NCBI GenBank assembly: GCA_950295325.1
Contig: OX485803.1
Location: 55,443,554 to 55,507,553, forward strand
Origin: Polytrichum commune
Taxonomy: Eukaryota > Streptophyta > Polytrichopsida > Polytrichales > Polytrichaceae
Direction: 5' to 3'
Length of the DNA: 64,000 nucleotides
Of the stretch, positions 10,790 to 20,862 are shown piece by piece (position 1 is the first letter of the stretch; every line of letters begins with the position of its first letter). The notes under the pieces are model-generated. The model made no database searches. It saw only the letters and a list, made by a program, of their open reading frames with translations, and was not told where the DNA came from. The position numbers and the translations under genes were made by a program.

Positions 10790-11650
10790 GTCCAAAAGGC
10801 ATTGCCAAATATCATATTGACCAAAAAGACTACGCAAAGCCATTTTTTCAATGTCACTCTCTTTGGTTCTAATTCGATTTTATTCAATCCTCAAATAATT
10901 TTTATAAATTTATTAGCCCCATTCAATTGATCAACCAATTCATCAAATATGGGCAATGGATACTTGTTTTTAATGGTAGAATTATTTAGACCTCCATAAT
11001 CCATAGATAGTCTCAAAATATCATTTTTTTCTTCTTTTGAAATAATACAGGAGCACCCCATGGAGATTTGCTGGGTCTAATGCATCCCTTCTCTAATAAA
11101 TATTTTAATTGAATTTCCAATTCGACATTATCTTTGAAAGAATGTCTATAAGGTGCCTTGGCTATCGGTGCCACCCCAGGTGTCAATTCAATAGTATGAT
11201 CTACCTCTATTTGAGGTGGCATCTCTAACAACTCATTTGAAAAATTATCCTGATAATTCGCAAGAAAATCCTCAATATTTATTGAATCTTTGTAATATGG
11301 TTCAGACTCATCTGAAATCTTACGAATATCAATTGCAAAGACTACTTGGTTCATTCTCAAACACCTTTCCATTTGTGTAGTAGAAAGTAAAGGTATTTTA
11401 GGTAAAGCTCTCGTATATTTGATTATGAAAGGTTTGCCATCAGAAAGCTTGCCATGAATCTCTCTATGTTTGCAAGAAATCCATGCGTCCACAGTATTGA
11501 GCCACGACATTCCTTGTATGATGTCGTAATGACTAACTCTTCAAACCTCAAAATGTGCAATGATTTGTGTTCCTTGCAATATCATAGAGACGTCCAATAA
11601 TCGACACTCAATCTTGTTTGACTCACCATTGGGTAAAAAAAACTTACAAG
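10790..11650 (-). pseudogene. Chromovirus protease/reverse transcriptase N-terminal fragment
   Basis: Frame 11510-11013 ends with the classic linker and start of gypsy reverse transcriptase: TPGVAPIAKAPYRHS, LEIQLKYLLEKGCIRPSKSP, WGAPVLF. After a frameshift near 11013 it continues LRLSMDYGGLNNSTIKNKYP and LPIFDELVDQLNGANKF, then degenerates to FGNA at about 10800. The palm with the YxDD box and all of RNase H are missing. The protease region upstream is too decayed to show an active-site triad. Confidence 0.75.
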
Positions 11651-11889
11651 GTTTTAGAGACTGGCGGTCCTAATTTTGATGCAAATTTAGATGAGATCAA
11701 GTTAGGAGTTAATCTTGAATCAATCAACGTAGAAATTGATTGATTACTAATGAATTCTTGTACCTAGAGCACTAAATGTTTGCTTGATGTCCACTCCTCA
11801 TAGACTGTAGCCGATGCACGAACTATTTCTTTACCCTTTAACACTACTGGTGTTTCCACTTACACCACCAACGCTGCAGACTGTTTTGG

Positions 11890-12704
11890 ACATTTTCCCG
11901 CTAGTCGCAAACAAATCTTAGCCAAATGTCATGACTCGTGATAGTTGAAGTACAACCCTTTCTTTCGGTGTTCTGCTTGATCTTCGAAGTTGAGTTTGTC
12001 GCTCTGTCAAGTGTGGCCTTGTCCTTCCGGACGTGGAAACTTTTGGGACTTCTTCCACTTCCCACATTTTTTCCCACTGCTATGATCCTTACGAAAGACA
12101 TCAAATGAAAACTTCTCTCTGGCTAGTTTAACATTCTTAGTCTCGAATGTTAAAGCCATACTATACGATTTTCCGAGAGTGTAAGGCTTCAAAGTTTTAA
12201 CATCATATTTGATTGAACTCTAAAGTCTCCTAACAAAGAAGATTTGTTTGTCTTTGTCAAATAAGTTTGGAAAGTATTCAACTAACTTGTCGAACCTATC
12301 TTTGTACTCTCGAATTGACAATGTCCCATGTCTCAAATATTTCAACTGCTCTTTCATATTCTGGATATGATTGCATGGTGAAAAATATTCTAAGAATAAT
12401 TTCTTGAACTTAGACCATGTCTCCACACGTACCTTGTTGGCCTCCTCTCTATCAGCCTTAACACGAGTCCACCAAAGATGGTCTCGTTCTCTCAACAAAA
12501 AAGAAACTACCCTCACTTTATCTTTCTTTGAAAACTCTCCCTCGAACAAGTTTTCTACCGTTCCCAAAAACGATAGAATTGCCTCAGGTTTGAGATTAAC
12601 TCCACCAGAGAAAGTAGGTGGTTACACGCTCTTACAGATGTCGCACACAAATTATTTTTACTTGTATATTTCTTCTTCTTTTTATTCTCTTTGTGCCCTT
12701 CCAT
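11890..12704 (-). pseudogene. Chromovirus gag (broken)
   Basis: The start is taken at the ATG at 12704 (MEGHKENKKKKK), just inside the primer site. The capsid core is clear at 12567-12220: FEGEFSKKDKVRVVSFLLRE, DHLWWTRV, WSKFKKLFLEYFSP and LKYLRHGTLSIREYKDRFDK, a retrotransposon gag signature. A lysine-rich stretch (KKCGKWKKSQKF) follows. The expected CCHC knuckle near 11930 reads LYFNYHES, stop, HLAKICL, so two cysteines and the frame are lost. Frameshifts occur near 12560, 12220 and 12010. Confidence 0.75.
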
Positions 12705-12772
12705 TTCTTGTTTTGATGAAGAAGAAGAAGTTTTTGAACACAACTCAACACAGTTGAATTTAACAAAACGAT

Positions 12773-12784
12773 GCTCTGATGCCA
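12773..12784 (-). promoter_or_regulatory. Primer binding site (initiator-Met tRNA type)
   Basis: The minus strand reads TGGCATCAGAGC, four bases after the 5' LTR. It differs by one base from the usual TGGTATCAGAGC complementary to the plant initiator methionine tRNA 3' end. Confidence 0.75.
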
Positions 12785-12788
12785 AATT

Positions 12789-13140
12789 TGTAACGTACCT
12801 TGTTAAATTGTTCATAAACAATAAAAAAATATTTACTGACAAAAGGCTCACCTCCCAACCAGGAGACACGCACAAAACATAACATGTGTTCTCCTTCCCT
12901 TGAGCCCTACCTATACATAGTATTCATAAGATACATATAGAAGACTCAAGTCTTTCTATATATAGATTGACGTCTCCTAATCTATATGCATATGTCACTT
13001 TCAATCTGCATTATATAAATAAGAGTCATCCAACTGCTCGTCCCTTAACTTCTCATTCATTCACTCTTCTTAGTCTTGGACATTCATCCCTACGATTTAT
13101 TTCCATCCTCAACAATATATTTCCAAATTAGTTCATTACA
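12789..13140 (-). repeat. Chromovirus 5' LTR
   Basis: 352 bp, starting TGTAATG and ending GTTACA on the minus strand, followed by CATTG (13141-13145). It matches both halves of the 3' LTR after allowing for the extra inverted segment there. Confidence 0.9.
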
Positions 13141-13659
13141 CATTGTGAAAATTGTGACCACTCTCCTTGCAACTCTCTACATGATTCCTCATCATCAGTA
13201 GATCCTCTAAGTTTTGAAAAAAAAAAAAACTGACATTACTATCCAAACCATGTCAAAACATGGATGCAAGAGAAATAAGAGAATGTTGTAAACAACAACC
13301 CGTTCTAATGTGGTTTCAAACTATAATATTAGTATGTAATATAAGGGAGCCAACATTGTATCTACAACCCACCAAAAAATTCCATTAAAAATCTATTATA
13401 ACACTACGGTAGTTTCTGTCATAGGCCCTGCCTTTTCTACCAAAGCACCTCATTACCTCCTCCATCACAAAATCCGTTGGACCATGTCAGTGGATAATGT
13501 AGGCCTTAAAATATGTCTTTTGGGGATCTCGAACTCCATGGTCACTCTCACATTTTTCCTTGGTATAAACCAAAGCGGTCCCAGGATGAGTTCAATAGCC
13601 AATCACAAATTTTACAGGGCCTTGGAGCGACTTCATGGTACATGGTGCAAACAACCCTT

Positions 13660-13830
13660 GAACATACTCATGCCAAGATATTAGTAAGCGCACTTGAACG
13701 CCAAGTGTCACGAGGTGACACTTATGATGAAGTTGTTAATTATCAGTGTAACCTAGAATATAGGGTAAATGACACATATACTCATGTGATACTAAATACC
13801 ATAAGCATTGTAATCTACAACCTTGACATG
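13660..13830 (+). mobile_element. Resumed right part of the inverted-arm family copy begun at 7340
   Basis: GAACATACTCATGCCAAG, ATTAGTAAGCGCACTTGAAC, GACACTTATGATGAAGTTG and the GATACTAAATACCATAA motif match the left arm at 3635-3785 in order. It joins to the 7638 breakpoint once H2 is removed. Confidence 0.65.
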
Positions 13831-15520
13831 GATATTATTATATAGGTTGACTATGATTGTAAAAGATTTCGAAACACTCTAGGGAGGTGAATTAACCGGA
13901 ATGGATTTGACTTCAACATGTATGTAAGCTTGATTTTTGCATGATGGATGAGTTTACATAGATGTCATGAACCCCAAGTCATGAGAACATATGGGCAAAA
14001 TAACAACCTAGTTTCCCTTTTTGTAATCCAAAACATTGTACACTATAAAAACCTCTTGCAAAAGCATATGAAATGCACGTGCAAGTTTCATTTGCAATTT
14101 TCCAGGAGTCTGGTACTTGGATTCGACAAGCTTCAATCCAAAGCTCAAACATATTAAGAGCTCAACCAATCCTCTAGTTCATTATAGTTTGAACAAGTGT
14201 AAAAGTGACCATGCTCGAAGTGTCGTATCAAGGGGACAAATGATGTACCACACAAAGGAGAGCTCATGACAAATCAAACAATGCTTGAAAGCTCATGGGC
14301 TTGGAGCCCACAAAAACTAGAGCTCAACGATTGACATTTCACTTTGAATTTTGACCAAGGGCGTGTTGAAATTGACCGAGAGCTTGTCGTACTAGTTTCC
14401 AAATGGAATGCATGGAGATGCCACATGAGCATTATAACTCGGGTGAAAAGTTAAAGCACTCAAGTGTAAAGTGCACTTAAGTGAACAAACAAGAGCCGAG
14501 AGAATCCCTCCAATGAGAGCAACTCCTTCAACCTCTCAACACCCTCCAATGTAAAGGGGGCTCAAAATGAACAAGATTGACTGCTCGTTTGGGAGGTGGG
14601 TGGTCCAGTCCACCCACCGCAAGGTAGGCAGTAAAACCCACCTTGCAGCAAGAGGATTCTTGAGCAAGGTAGTGCCAACAAACTCAAATTCACGTCAGAT
14701 TGTCTGAGCTTGGTTCTTCATTTATTCATTTGGATGGTCCCCATCCTAGTAACGACCGCGAACCACAACAGTTGTCATACCAAATTTCTAAATCAAAGTT
14801 GAGATACAAAAGCTCAAGAGAAGTCGAAACGAAGATTATATCTTACTCTTCAAACGATCGCACACTACCTCATCATCGATTCGGGTGAGTATCGAGCCCG
14901 GCTAATTGCTTGAGACGGTTCGAGCACACACTCCACCGTCATCGCAACTTCGGAATGCATCGTTGGCACGCCCGTTGATAACTACAAAACCTTGCCACAT
15001 CATACACAAGGACCGCATAGTGTACCTCACATCTTTGTGTGTATCCACCCATCTAAACTTGTACTAATAAGTGGACTTGCTACTTTCTTTTCCAAATGCT
15101 TTCTCCATTATCATCAAAGGAGTGGAGGACTCGTCAACCCTTTTGTGTTTGTGGTGGAATGCCGCCAAAAGCAATCAGACGCCCCCCTCATCATCATTCC
15201 TTAGGCCACTCTCCAACATGGGCTCCTAGGCTGTCATAAACCAAAAGGCCCAAACAAATTCTGTGTCACTTGGCTTTCGCACGCTTTGGAGGTTTTTGTC
15301 TGTTCGTGCTTTATAGAACAAAAAGAAAACGAGATGGAAAGAAGGGGCCTGAGTGCCTGGGGAGATTTTGGGGCATAGCCAGTCAAAATCCTAGCGTTTT
15401 TTTTCTTTTTCTTTTTAATTTTTTTTTTTCCCAAGTCCGAGCGAGCGATGAAAGGGGAGAAGCGACAGCTAGTTTCAGAAGAATCGGTTGAGTTCGAGAA
15501 ATGACTACGCTAAATATGAT
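13831..15520. other. Unassigned intergenic sequence, possible LTR remnant near its middle
   Basis: No coding sequence is supported. A short palindrome lies at 14594-14620 (GGTGGGTGGTCC paired with the matching right half). Near 14970 the motif TTGGCACGCCCGTTGATA resembles sequence found just after the 5' LTR of some gypsy elements, so 14400-14970 could be an old LTR end. No partner LTR was found, so this is weak. Confidence 0.3.
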
Positions 15521-15551
15521 ATTTAGGGCCACTTCTTCACACTCGAGACTG

Positions 15552-16590
15552 AGGGCCACTTCACACACAAGGCTGAAGGCCCTTGACCATGGCAATGTAA
15601 GAGCTCTCATTGGTCGAAAAGGCGGAGACCGTCCAAGTTCACTTCACACTAGGAGGTGAAGGTCTAAAGGCCCAAAGAAAAGTTCGTGGATGAAAAGTCT
15701 ACATGGAGTCCTACATGGCTAGTTGTGGATAAGGGTGCATGGTCTACCGGAATTTGCGTCAGACCCACCTCCAAGAGGTGGGCTTGACGCAAATTCCGGG
15801 AGACCATGACTTTTTTAATATTTTTCCAGCAGGACAGATTTCAGGACAGACTGCATGGTAGATTCCAAGACAGACAAACACCACCAAGTAGTTATCTTAA
15901 ATTGATAAACTTGGAGACATATTATATTAAACCAAATCCTCCCCTCTTTTTCCGTCAACAAAATATGCAATGGTCCCGCAACATGGTTCATTCTCACTTC
16001 ATACTATGCTTGAGGGCCAAAGACTACATAAAATGGCTTTCCCAACACCCGTGGTACGGCCTTTGGATGAGAGTCAAGGGTCCTCACCATTACAAGGTCA
16101 CAGCTCTTGGCTCATGTGTGCAGTGGCCTTGAGAGCCTGTGACCGTTACACTTCAAGCACTCTCATTGGTGGAAAAGGCGGAGCTGGTCCAGGTTTGTTG
16201 CTTCACACTCGTACGCTTGAGGGACCACCAGAGTATGTGAATGCGAGATGGATGTCAAGTCTACATGGCATCGAATGGATCATTTTTCATGGTCACTCGG
16301 GGACCTTTTTTTTTTAAATACCTCTTGGAAGTAGGTCTGACACAAATCCAGGAGATCATGGCACTCCGAACACTCACAACCGTTGGTTTATTCTATTTTA
16401 TGATGCGTGAAGGCCCACGTGAATAGAAATTCATTGAAATAGCATTTGGATGAGGGCCAGGTCACATATGACTTCACACTACATGGTTTTGGAGGTGCCG
16501 TGGGACGGACTTTGGACACTTTCTTTTGGGCTCTTACAATCTCATGGTCACGGCTCTTGGCTCGTGTGTGAAGTGGCCCTTACTGTCACC
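15552..16590. mobile_element. Composite TIR element(s), GGGCCACTTCACAC termini
   Basis: The left end TGAGGGCCACTTCACACACA and the right end TGTGTGAAGTGGCCCTTA are inverted repeats, extended inward by imperfect pairing (GACCATG, TGTAAGAGC). An extra forward terminus lies at 15524 and an internal reverse terminus at about 16110-16135. The segment CTCTCATTGGT followed by GAAAAGGCGGAG occurs twice (about 15605 and 16160). This suggests two or more related MITE units joined. The motif resembles TWA-type Harbinger ends, but the duplication is imperfect. Confidence 0.45.
15738..15808. repeat. 71-bp near-perfect palindrome
   Basis: Two 34-bp arms (15738-15771 and 15775-15808) pair with three mismatches around a 3-bp loop. 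A single-arm relative is at 16319-16360, reading GTCTGACACAAATCCAGGAG and onward. Confidence 0.85.
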
Positions 16591-17039
16591 AATTCTGATT
16601 GTCATGCTTAATACTTATTGTGAACCGCGGTATAGTTGTCACCAACACTGAATGTTAACCCAACATTATTTTTCATTCCTTGTAAATTTGTTGGGGGATT
16701 ATAGATTTACAGTGTTGCAATTACTGTCGCTTACCAAGGGATTTTTCATCCAAACTTCAATCATCCATGATAATATTTCATCACAAGTTGCTGACAAGAG
16801 AAGGTAGGGTTTGGGCCAACGGATGACCTCATCCATCATCCATGATAGTAGTTGTTCACTTATTCACAACAAGTGTCATCGGAAAAGTTACCATAGTGAC
16901 ATCAAATACCATACGCCACGCTATAACACATTTAGTGTAGTTCAATTGCAAAGACTTTAGGAAAGTTACCGATTGAGTTGGAGAGATTCTAGAATATCCT
17001 TCTTCAATAAAGAAAAAGCCAAAAGATGTCAACATGGAA
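16591..17039. other. Intergenic sequence without recognisable features
   Basis: AT-rich and non-coding. I see no repeat shared with the rest of the window in this stretch. Confidence 0.4.
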
Positions 17040-17455
17040 TTGGTTGACATCGGAAACACTCGGAGCTTGACTGAGGCGTTGATCACACCGACCAGTTTCT
17101 GACACCATCCGTCAACACCTCTGGCTATAATAATGTGAAAAGTGGTGGGCCAACACCTATTTCCCAACATAATCCCCAACAAAACAATTTCACGGCTCGA
17201 ACCATATGGAAAGTTTGGTGTGATCGGGGCATGATTATGCCCAAAAATGTCCCCGGGATGCTACAACCGGGTTACATCATGATGTGAGCTTTCGATTTGT
17301 TGACTTATTTATTTGAGGGAGGTTTATTCCATAGATTCCTCTAGAATGATGGGTAATTTTCCTAGAGTTTTGATGAACTTCAACCGCTTATTTCTCAAAC
17401 TCAACCGCTTCCATTTATAAACTAGCGGTCACTTCTTCTCGTTCATTGGAATGAA
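17040..17455. repeat. Dispersed repeat family A/B, rearranged copy
   Basis: 17040-17235 is the reverse complement of 37795-37975 and of 61930-62095 (shared GTGAAAAGTGGTGGGCCAAC and AAAGTTTGGTGTGATCGGGG). 17325-17455 matches 62190-62320 in direct orientation (TATTCCATAGATTCCTCTA). The two parts lie in opposite relative orientation here compared with the copy at 62 kb. Confidence 0.7.
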
Positions 17456-18345
17456 GGGAAGGGACCCTGCTGGGGCTGCATTGAAGGATCATCCAACTTC
17501 TTAATATTCTTAATATTCTATATATATTCTATATATATCCCATGGTGAGTTTCGTACACACCCATGCAGAATTTCATGATTGCCACATGCCCATGACAAA
17601 GGCTAGAGCTCGTCGTGGGAGCAATAATGCAATACTATAGCTCTACTAACTTAGTCAGTGTGAACGGAAAGAGTTTGATACATAGAAGTAAAGTGCCTTT
17701 TGGAGTAGGCAATTTGTGAGTCGCGCTACTGAGGTAGGAAAAACGGGAAATGGTGAAAATAAGTTGATTTGGCCAGAAAGAGTGGCCTGGAATTTGTGCA
17801 ATGTTTTTCCAGAGATGGAGTGGAGGAAATCTATGAAGAATGCAAGTTGTTTCGTAATTTTTATTTTCTGTAGATGATTCGTTACATTTTTCCAAAGACA
17901 CTTGTAAGTAAGTCAAACCCCCGACTTGTATAATAGAGTCTCCTTGATCTGAGCATCAAGTATCTTACTTTGCATATGAATGGCACCCAAAAGTGATTCC
18001 AAGCGGCATGAAACATGGCATGCCCAACGAACCACTACATTTGGCCTATCATTGCATCTCTTTTGGACAAGCATTTTTACATTGACGTTTAGCCATTTTG
18101 GGTCCACATAAGAATCATTCTACCCCTAGTCTAGTGCATCAATAGTGGTCGTTCGCTGGTCTTTGATTCTCTATATTCGGATTTGAATTTCACAAACAAA
18201 GTGTAAGCCACATTTTTTGGCCATGGCTGGGCCGAAGTGAGCAATTCTCAAATTTTTGTGGCTTTCAGCCAACATTTGGTTGTCAAGATATCATCCACAG
18301 TAGGGTTAGAAGGCTATTGCCATGATAAGTTGGTTATTGCTTGTA
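17456..18345. other. Intergenic sequence left of the Tat-like element
   Basis: No gene is supported. The open frames on the minus strand at 17635-18107 show no recognisable domain. Confidence 0.4.
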
Positions 18346-18350
18346 ACCAC
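18346..18350. repeat. Target-site duplication ACCAC (left)
   Basis: ACCAC precedes the left LTR and recurs at 35234-35238 after the right LTR. Confidence 0.95.
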
Positions 18351-20848
18351 TGTAGATAGGCTTTTAGATTGGGTTCCAATTAAGAAAACCACACAGGGAA
18401 GGCCAAATGAGTGTCAGGGGTTGCATCTAGGGATCACCATTGAGTTAATTGATAGATTATAAGAGAATTAAGATGTATTTAGGACAACAAACACAGGGAA
18501 AAAGACTTCTAGAGTGAGTTTTAGGATTGATTTAATTAAGGTTGAGGGTCACTCACAGCAGTACATGCAATTGATCAGTCACTCCCTCACAACCCACCCT
18601 CATCAGTAACATCACTCTTATAATGTGTTTTGCAATTCAGGGAGTCACAGCTCAGCCATAGACATTTAAGTACGCCATAGTCTCAGAAACCCAAGGCAAA
18701 AACTCCTTGAGGTGGACCATAGTCTCTTCAGTAAAGTAGCCAAGTCTCAAAAGGCCACACCACAGTTAGTAAGGATATCATGTTCCCAATTGACTCCTCC
18801 TATGGTTAAGTGATGGATTTAATTAAATTAGATATAGACCACAGTAATGAATTATTTCCTTAGTCAGTTTTAGACTTAACACTATCTCAGTGGAATTGAA
18901 TGCATTAAAATTAATTATTAAAATTAACAAAAGTCTAACGTGTGACAGTAACCTAGTGACCGAGGCTAGAACCGAACCGAACAGAGCCAGGACCGTAAGA
19001 GTCTAATCGCAGGACCATAGTCTACACAGCACGGCCATAGTCTAGTCACCAGTAACAGTCACAAGTAACCAGTATCAAGTCACGTCTTATAGAGAGGGCC
19101 ATAGTCTTAGTATCCAGTAACCAGTAACCAGTAACAAGTAGCCAGTCACTAGTAACCAAGTCAGCGTCAAGTTCTCGAAGGTGATGCTGGCCACTCCTCC
19201 TTTTATGCTTGCCTTTGAGTGCTCCCCCTAACAATATGGGTTAAAGGCGGCTTAGCTCTCCCACGCGACTCCTCCTTCGGTCTTCACGCGCGTGCAGCTC
19301 CTTCTCTCCTCCTTACAGGAACGGCGATTCCACTTCACAGCTTCGCAGATTCAATTCACCTACCCCTTCTCAAGGTGGTGACTGTTACTAAAATTTAACA
19401 CACTCCATTGCCGCAAGCAGTCAGAACTTCATCGAATCCCACTTACTCGGCACTTAATTCATAAACAGTTTCCATTAATAAATCATTACTCTGTAGACAT
19501 AATTTTGCTCCCTGCTTAGAATTACACACCAACTTTGTGCTCCCCGGTGTTTTCTTTCACTCAATTAGCAACTTAGCCGAAGTGAGTCTGCTCTCGGGAA
19601 ATTCAATTTCTAAATTGCTTCTACCCTGAATTCGTTTCGAGTAAGCTCCGCTGTTCTCTCTTTTGACTGATAAGTTTTCAACACTGAATCCTGATTCGGA
19701 TAGAGAATCAGATGTCAATCATTCACGACAACTTAACTACATCCATCACCACTCTGAGGGAAAAGAGGATTGCTCACAGAATTATGGTCTTACTCTTTAA
19801 ATGACACACTCCTCTCCTCAGATAGCCAGTCACAAGTAGTTATTTAGTTTGGAATCTCTTCATCAAGATTACTGAAATTAAGGCATAGAGTTGACCTCGA
19901 AGGAATTTCACATTCCTATCTCGCGTCACACATATAAATAATCTCAAGGGATTTATGATGATCAAAATGCTTCACGCCTTCGATCTCGGACAATCACAAG
20001 ACAAGGGGAAGAAGAAATCGCTCCTTTCACAGGTTTTCCAGTTCGACTTGCAGTTCTATAAGAATTTCCGAAGAGATAACAAATTGTTTCTCCGATGTCC
20101 AGCACAACTTCACATCAGGTAGATGAAGACTAATCCAACCAATTCACATGGCCGAATACACACATCAAGAATGAACTTCACATTCACTCTATTATGACAT
20201 GACAAGTTCCCAATTCAGACTTGCACATCAATTACGGGTTTCACACTTCTTTACTCGACTTTCAACAATGAAAATTACACAACAATTATCTTACTCCCTT
20301 CACATGAGAAAGGTAATACACTGCTTTCCCGATCCTTCACGAACCAGAAAATGACTCTTTGACTTAATTGATTCACAACAACAACACAAACAACACATCA
20401 CAATTTCGATTCACTCACACACAGTTGATAAGACAGCTTCACGCTGTAATATTATATTAAGAAGAGTAAGATGTACATCACAAAGGGCTTCACACCCAAG
20501 CGAAAAGCACTCAAAAAACGACAAAGCAAGGGAGGCTCTCTTCTCGAGAGGAACTGCCTTTCTCCTCTCCCTCTTCTCCTCTATATCCCCTAAATTAACT
20601 ACCTCGTCTCTTGGAATCAGATTTCATAAGGCTCTTCGACTTGGTCACATGTCTATTGCCCTACCCAAAAGACTCTTCCTCTTGGGATCTGTTTCATATG
20701 AACTAAATGTTTCACCCTTAGCTCATTTCGGATAATTGGTCACTAATGACTTACTTTAACGTCCATTTCACATTCTGAGTGCCAATATGAATTCACATCC
20801 TATCAAAATTCTAAAATGACTATTCTGAGACCAAAAAGTTGTACCACA
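18351..20848 (-). repeat. Tat-like element 3' LTR (2498 bp)
   Basis: TG...CA ends (TGTAGATAGG to TTGTACCACA on the plus strand). Same length as the partner at 32736-35233; the one difference I found is T at 18912 against A at 33297. It contains five CCATAGTCT motifs (18675, 18717, 19015, 19035, 19099) and a degenerate AGTAACC repeat at about 19043-19165. Small frames within it are repeat-derived and not genes. Confidence 0.97.
19043..19165. repeat. Degenerate short tandem repeat (AGTAACC-type) in the LTR
   Basis: CCAGTAACCAGTAACCAGTA and variants recur with a 7-8 bp period. The same array is at 33428-33550 in the other LTR. Confidence 0.8.
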
Positions 20849-20862
20849 TAGCCCCCTCCTTT
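20849..20862 (-). promoter_or_regulatory. Polypurine tract of the Tat-like element
   Basis: The minus strand reads AAAGGAGGGGGCTA directly against the 3' LTR. It overlaps the TAA stop of the 869-codon ORF (20861-20863). Confidence 0.9.

Larger units (their letters stand above)
8863..13140 (-). mobile_element. Ty3/gypsy chromovirus, decayed and internally deleted
   Basis: Minus-strand element of 4278 bp with TG...CA LTRs, CATTG duplication, an initiator-Met-type primer site (12773-12784), degenerate gag, part of protease and reverse transcriptase, integrase and a C-terminal chromodomain. The rest of reverse transcriptase and RNase H is deleted between about 10740 and 10870. LTRs differ visibly by scattered substitutions, so the insertion is old relative to the Tat-like element. 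It lies inside the Harbinger H2 pseudogene. Confidence 0.9.
7639..13652 (+). mobile_element. PIF/Harbinger element H2, decayed, split by a Ty3/gypsy element
   Basis: The left end (CGTTTACACCTCAAACCATG) and right end (ACTTCATGGTACATGGTGC) are a degenerate version of the TIR of the Harbinger dimer at 44419-46663. The interval 7650-7900 is also the diverged reverse complement of sequence near the dimer's right end (45330-45500). The element interrupts the inverted-arm family and is interrupted at 8863 by a chromovirus. Its own length without the insertion is about 1.73 kb. The flanking TAA duplication is no longer recognisable. The 500 bp after the insertion (13146-13652) carries no clear transposase homology. 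Confidence 0.65.

Noticed and set aside
19046-19234. 62-codon minus-strand ORF inside the LTR, repeated at 33431-33619
   Set aside because: It is produced by the short AGTAACC repeat and appears twice only because the LTR is duplicated.
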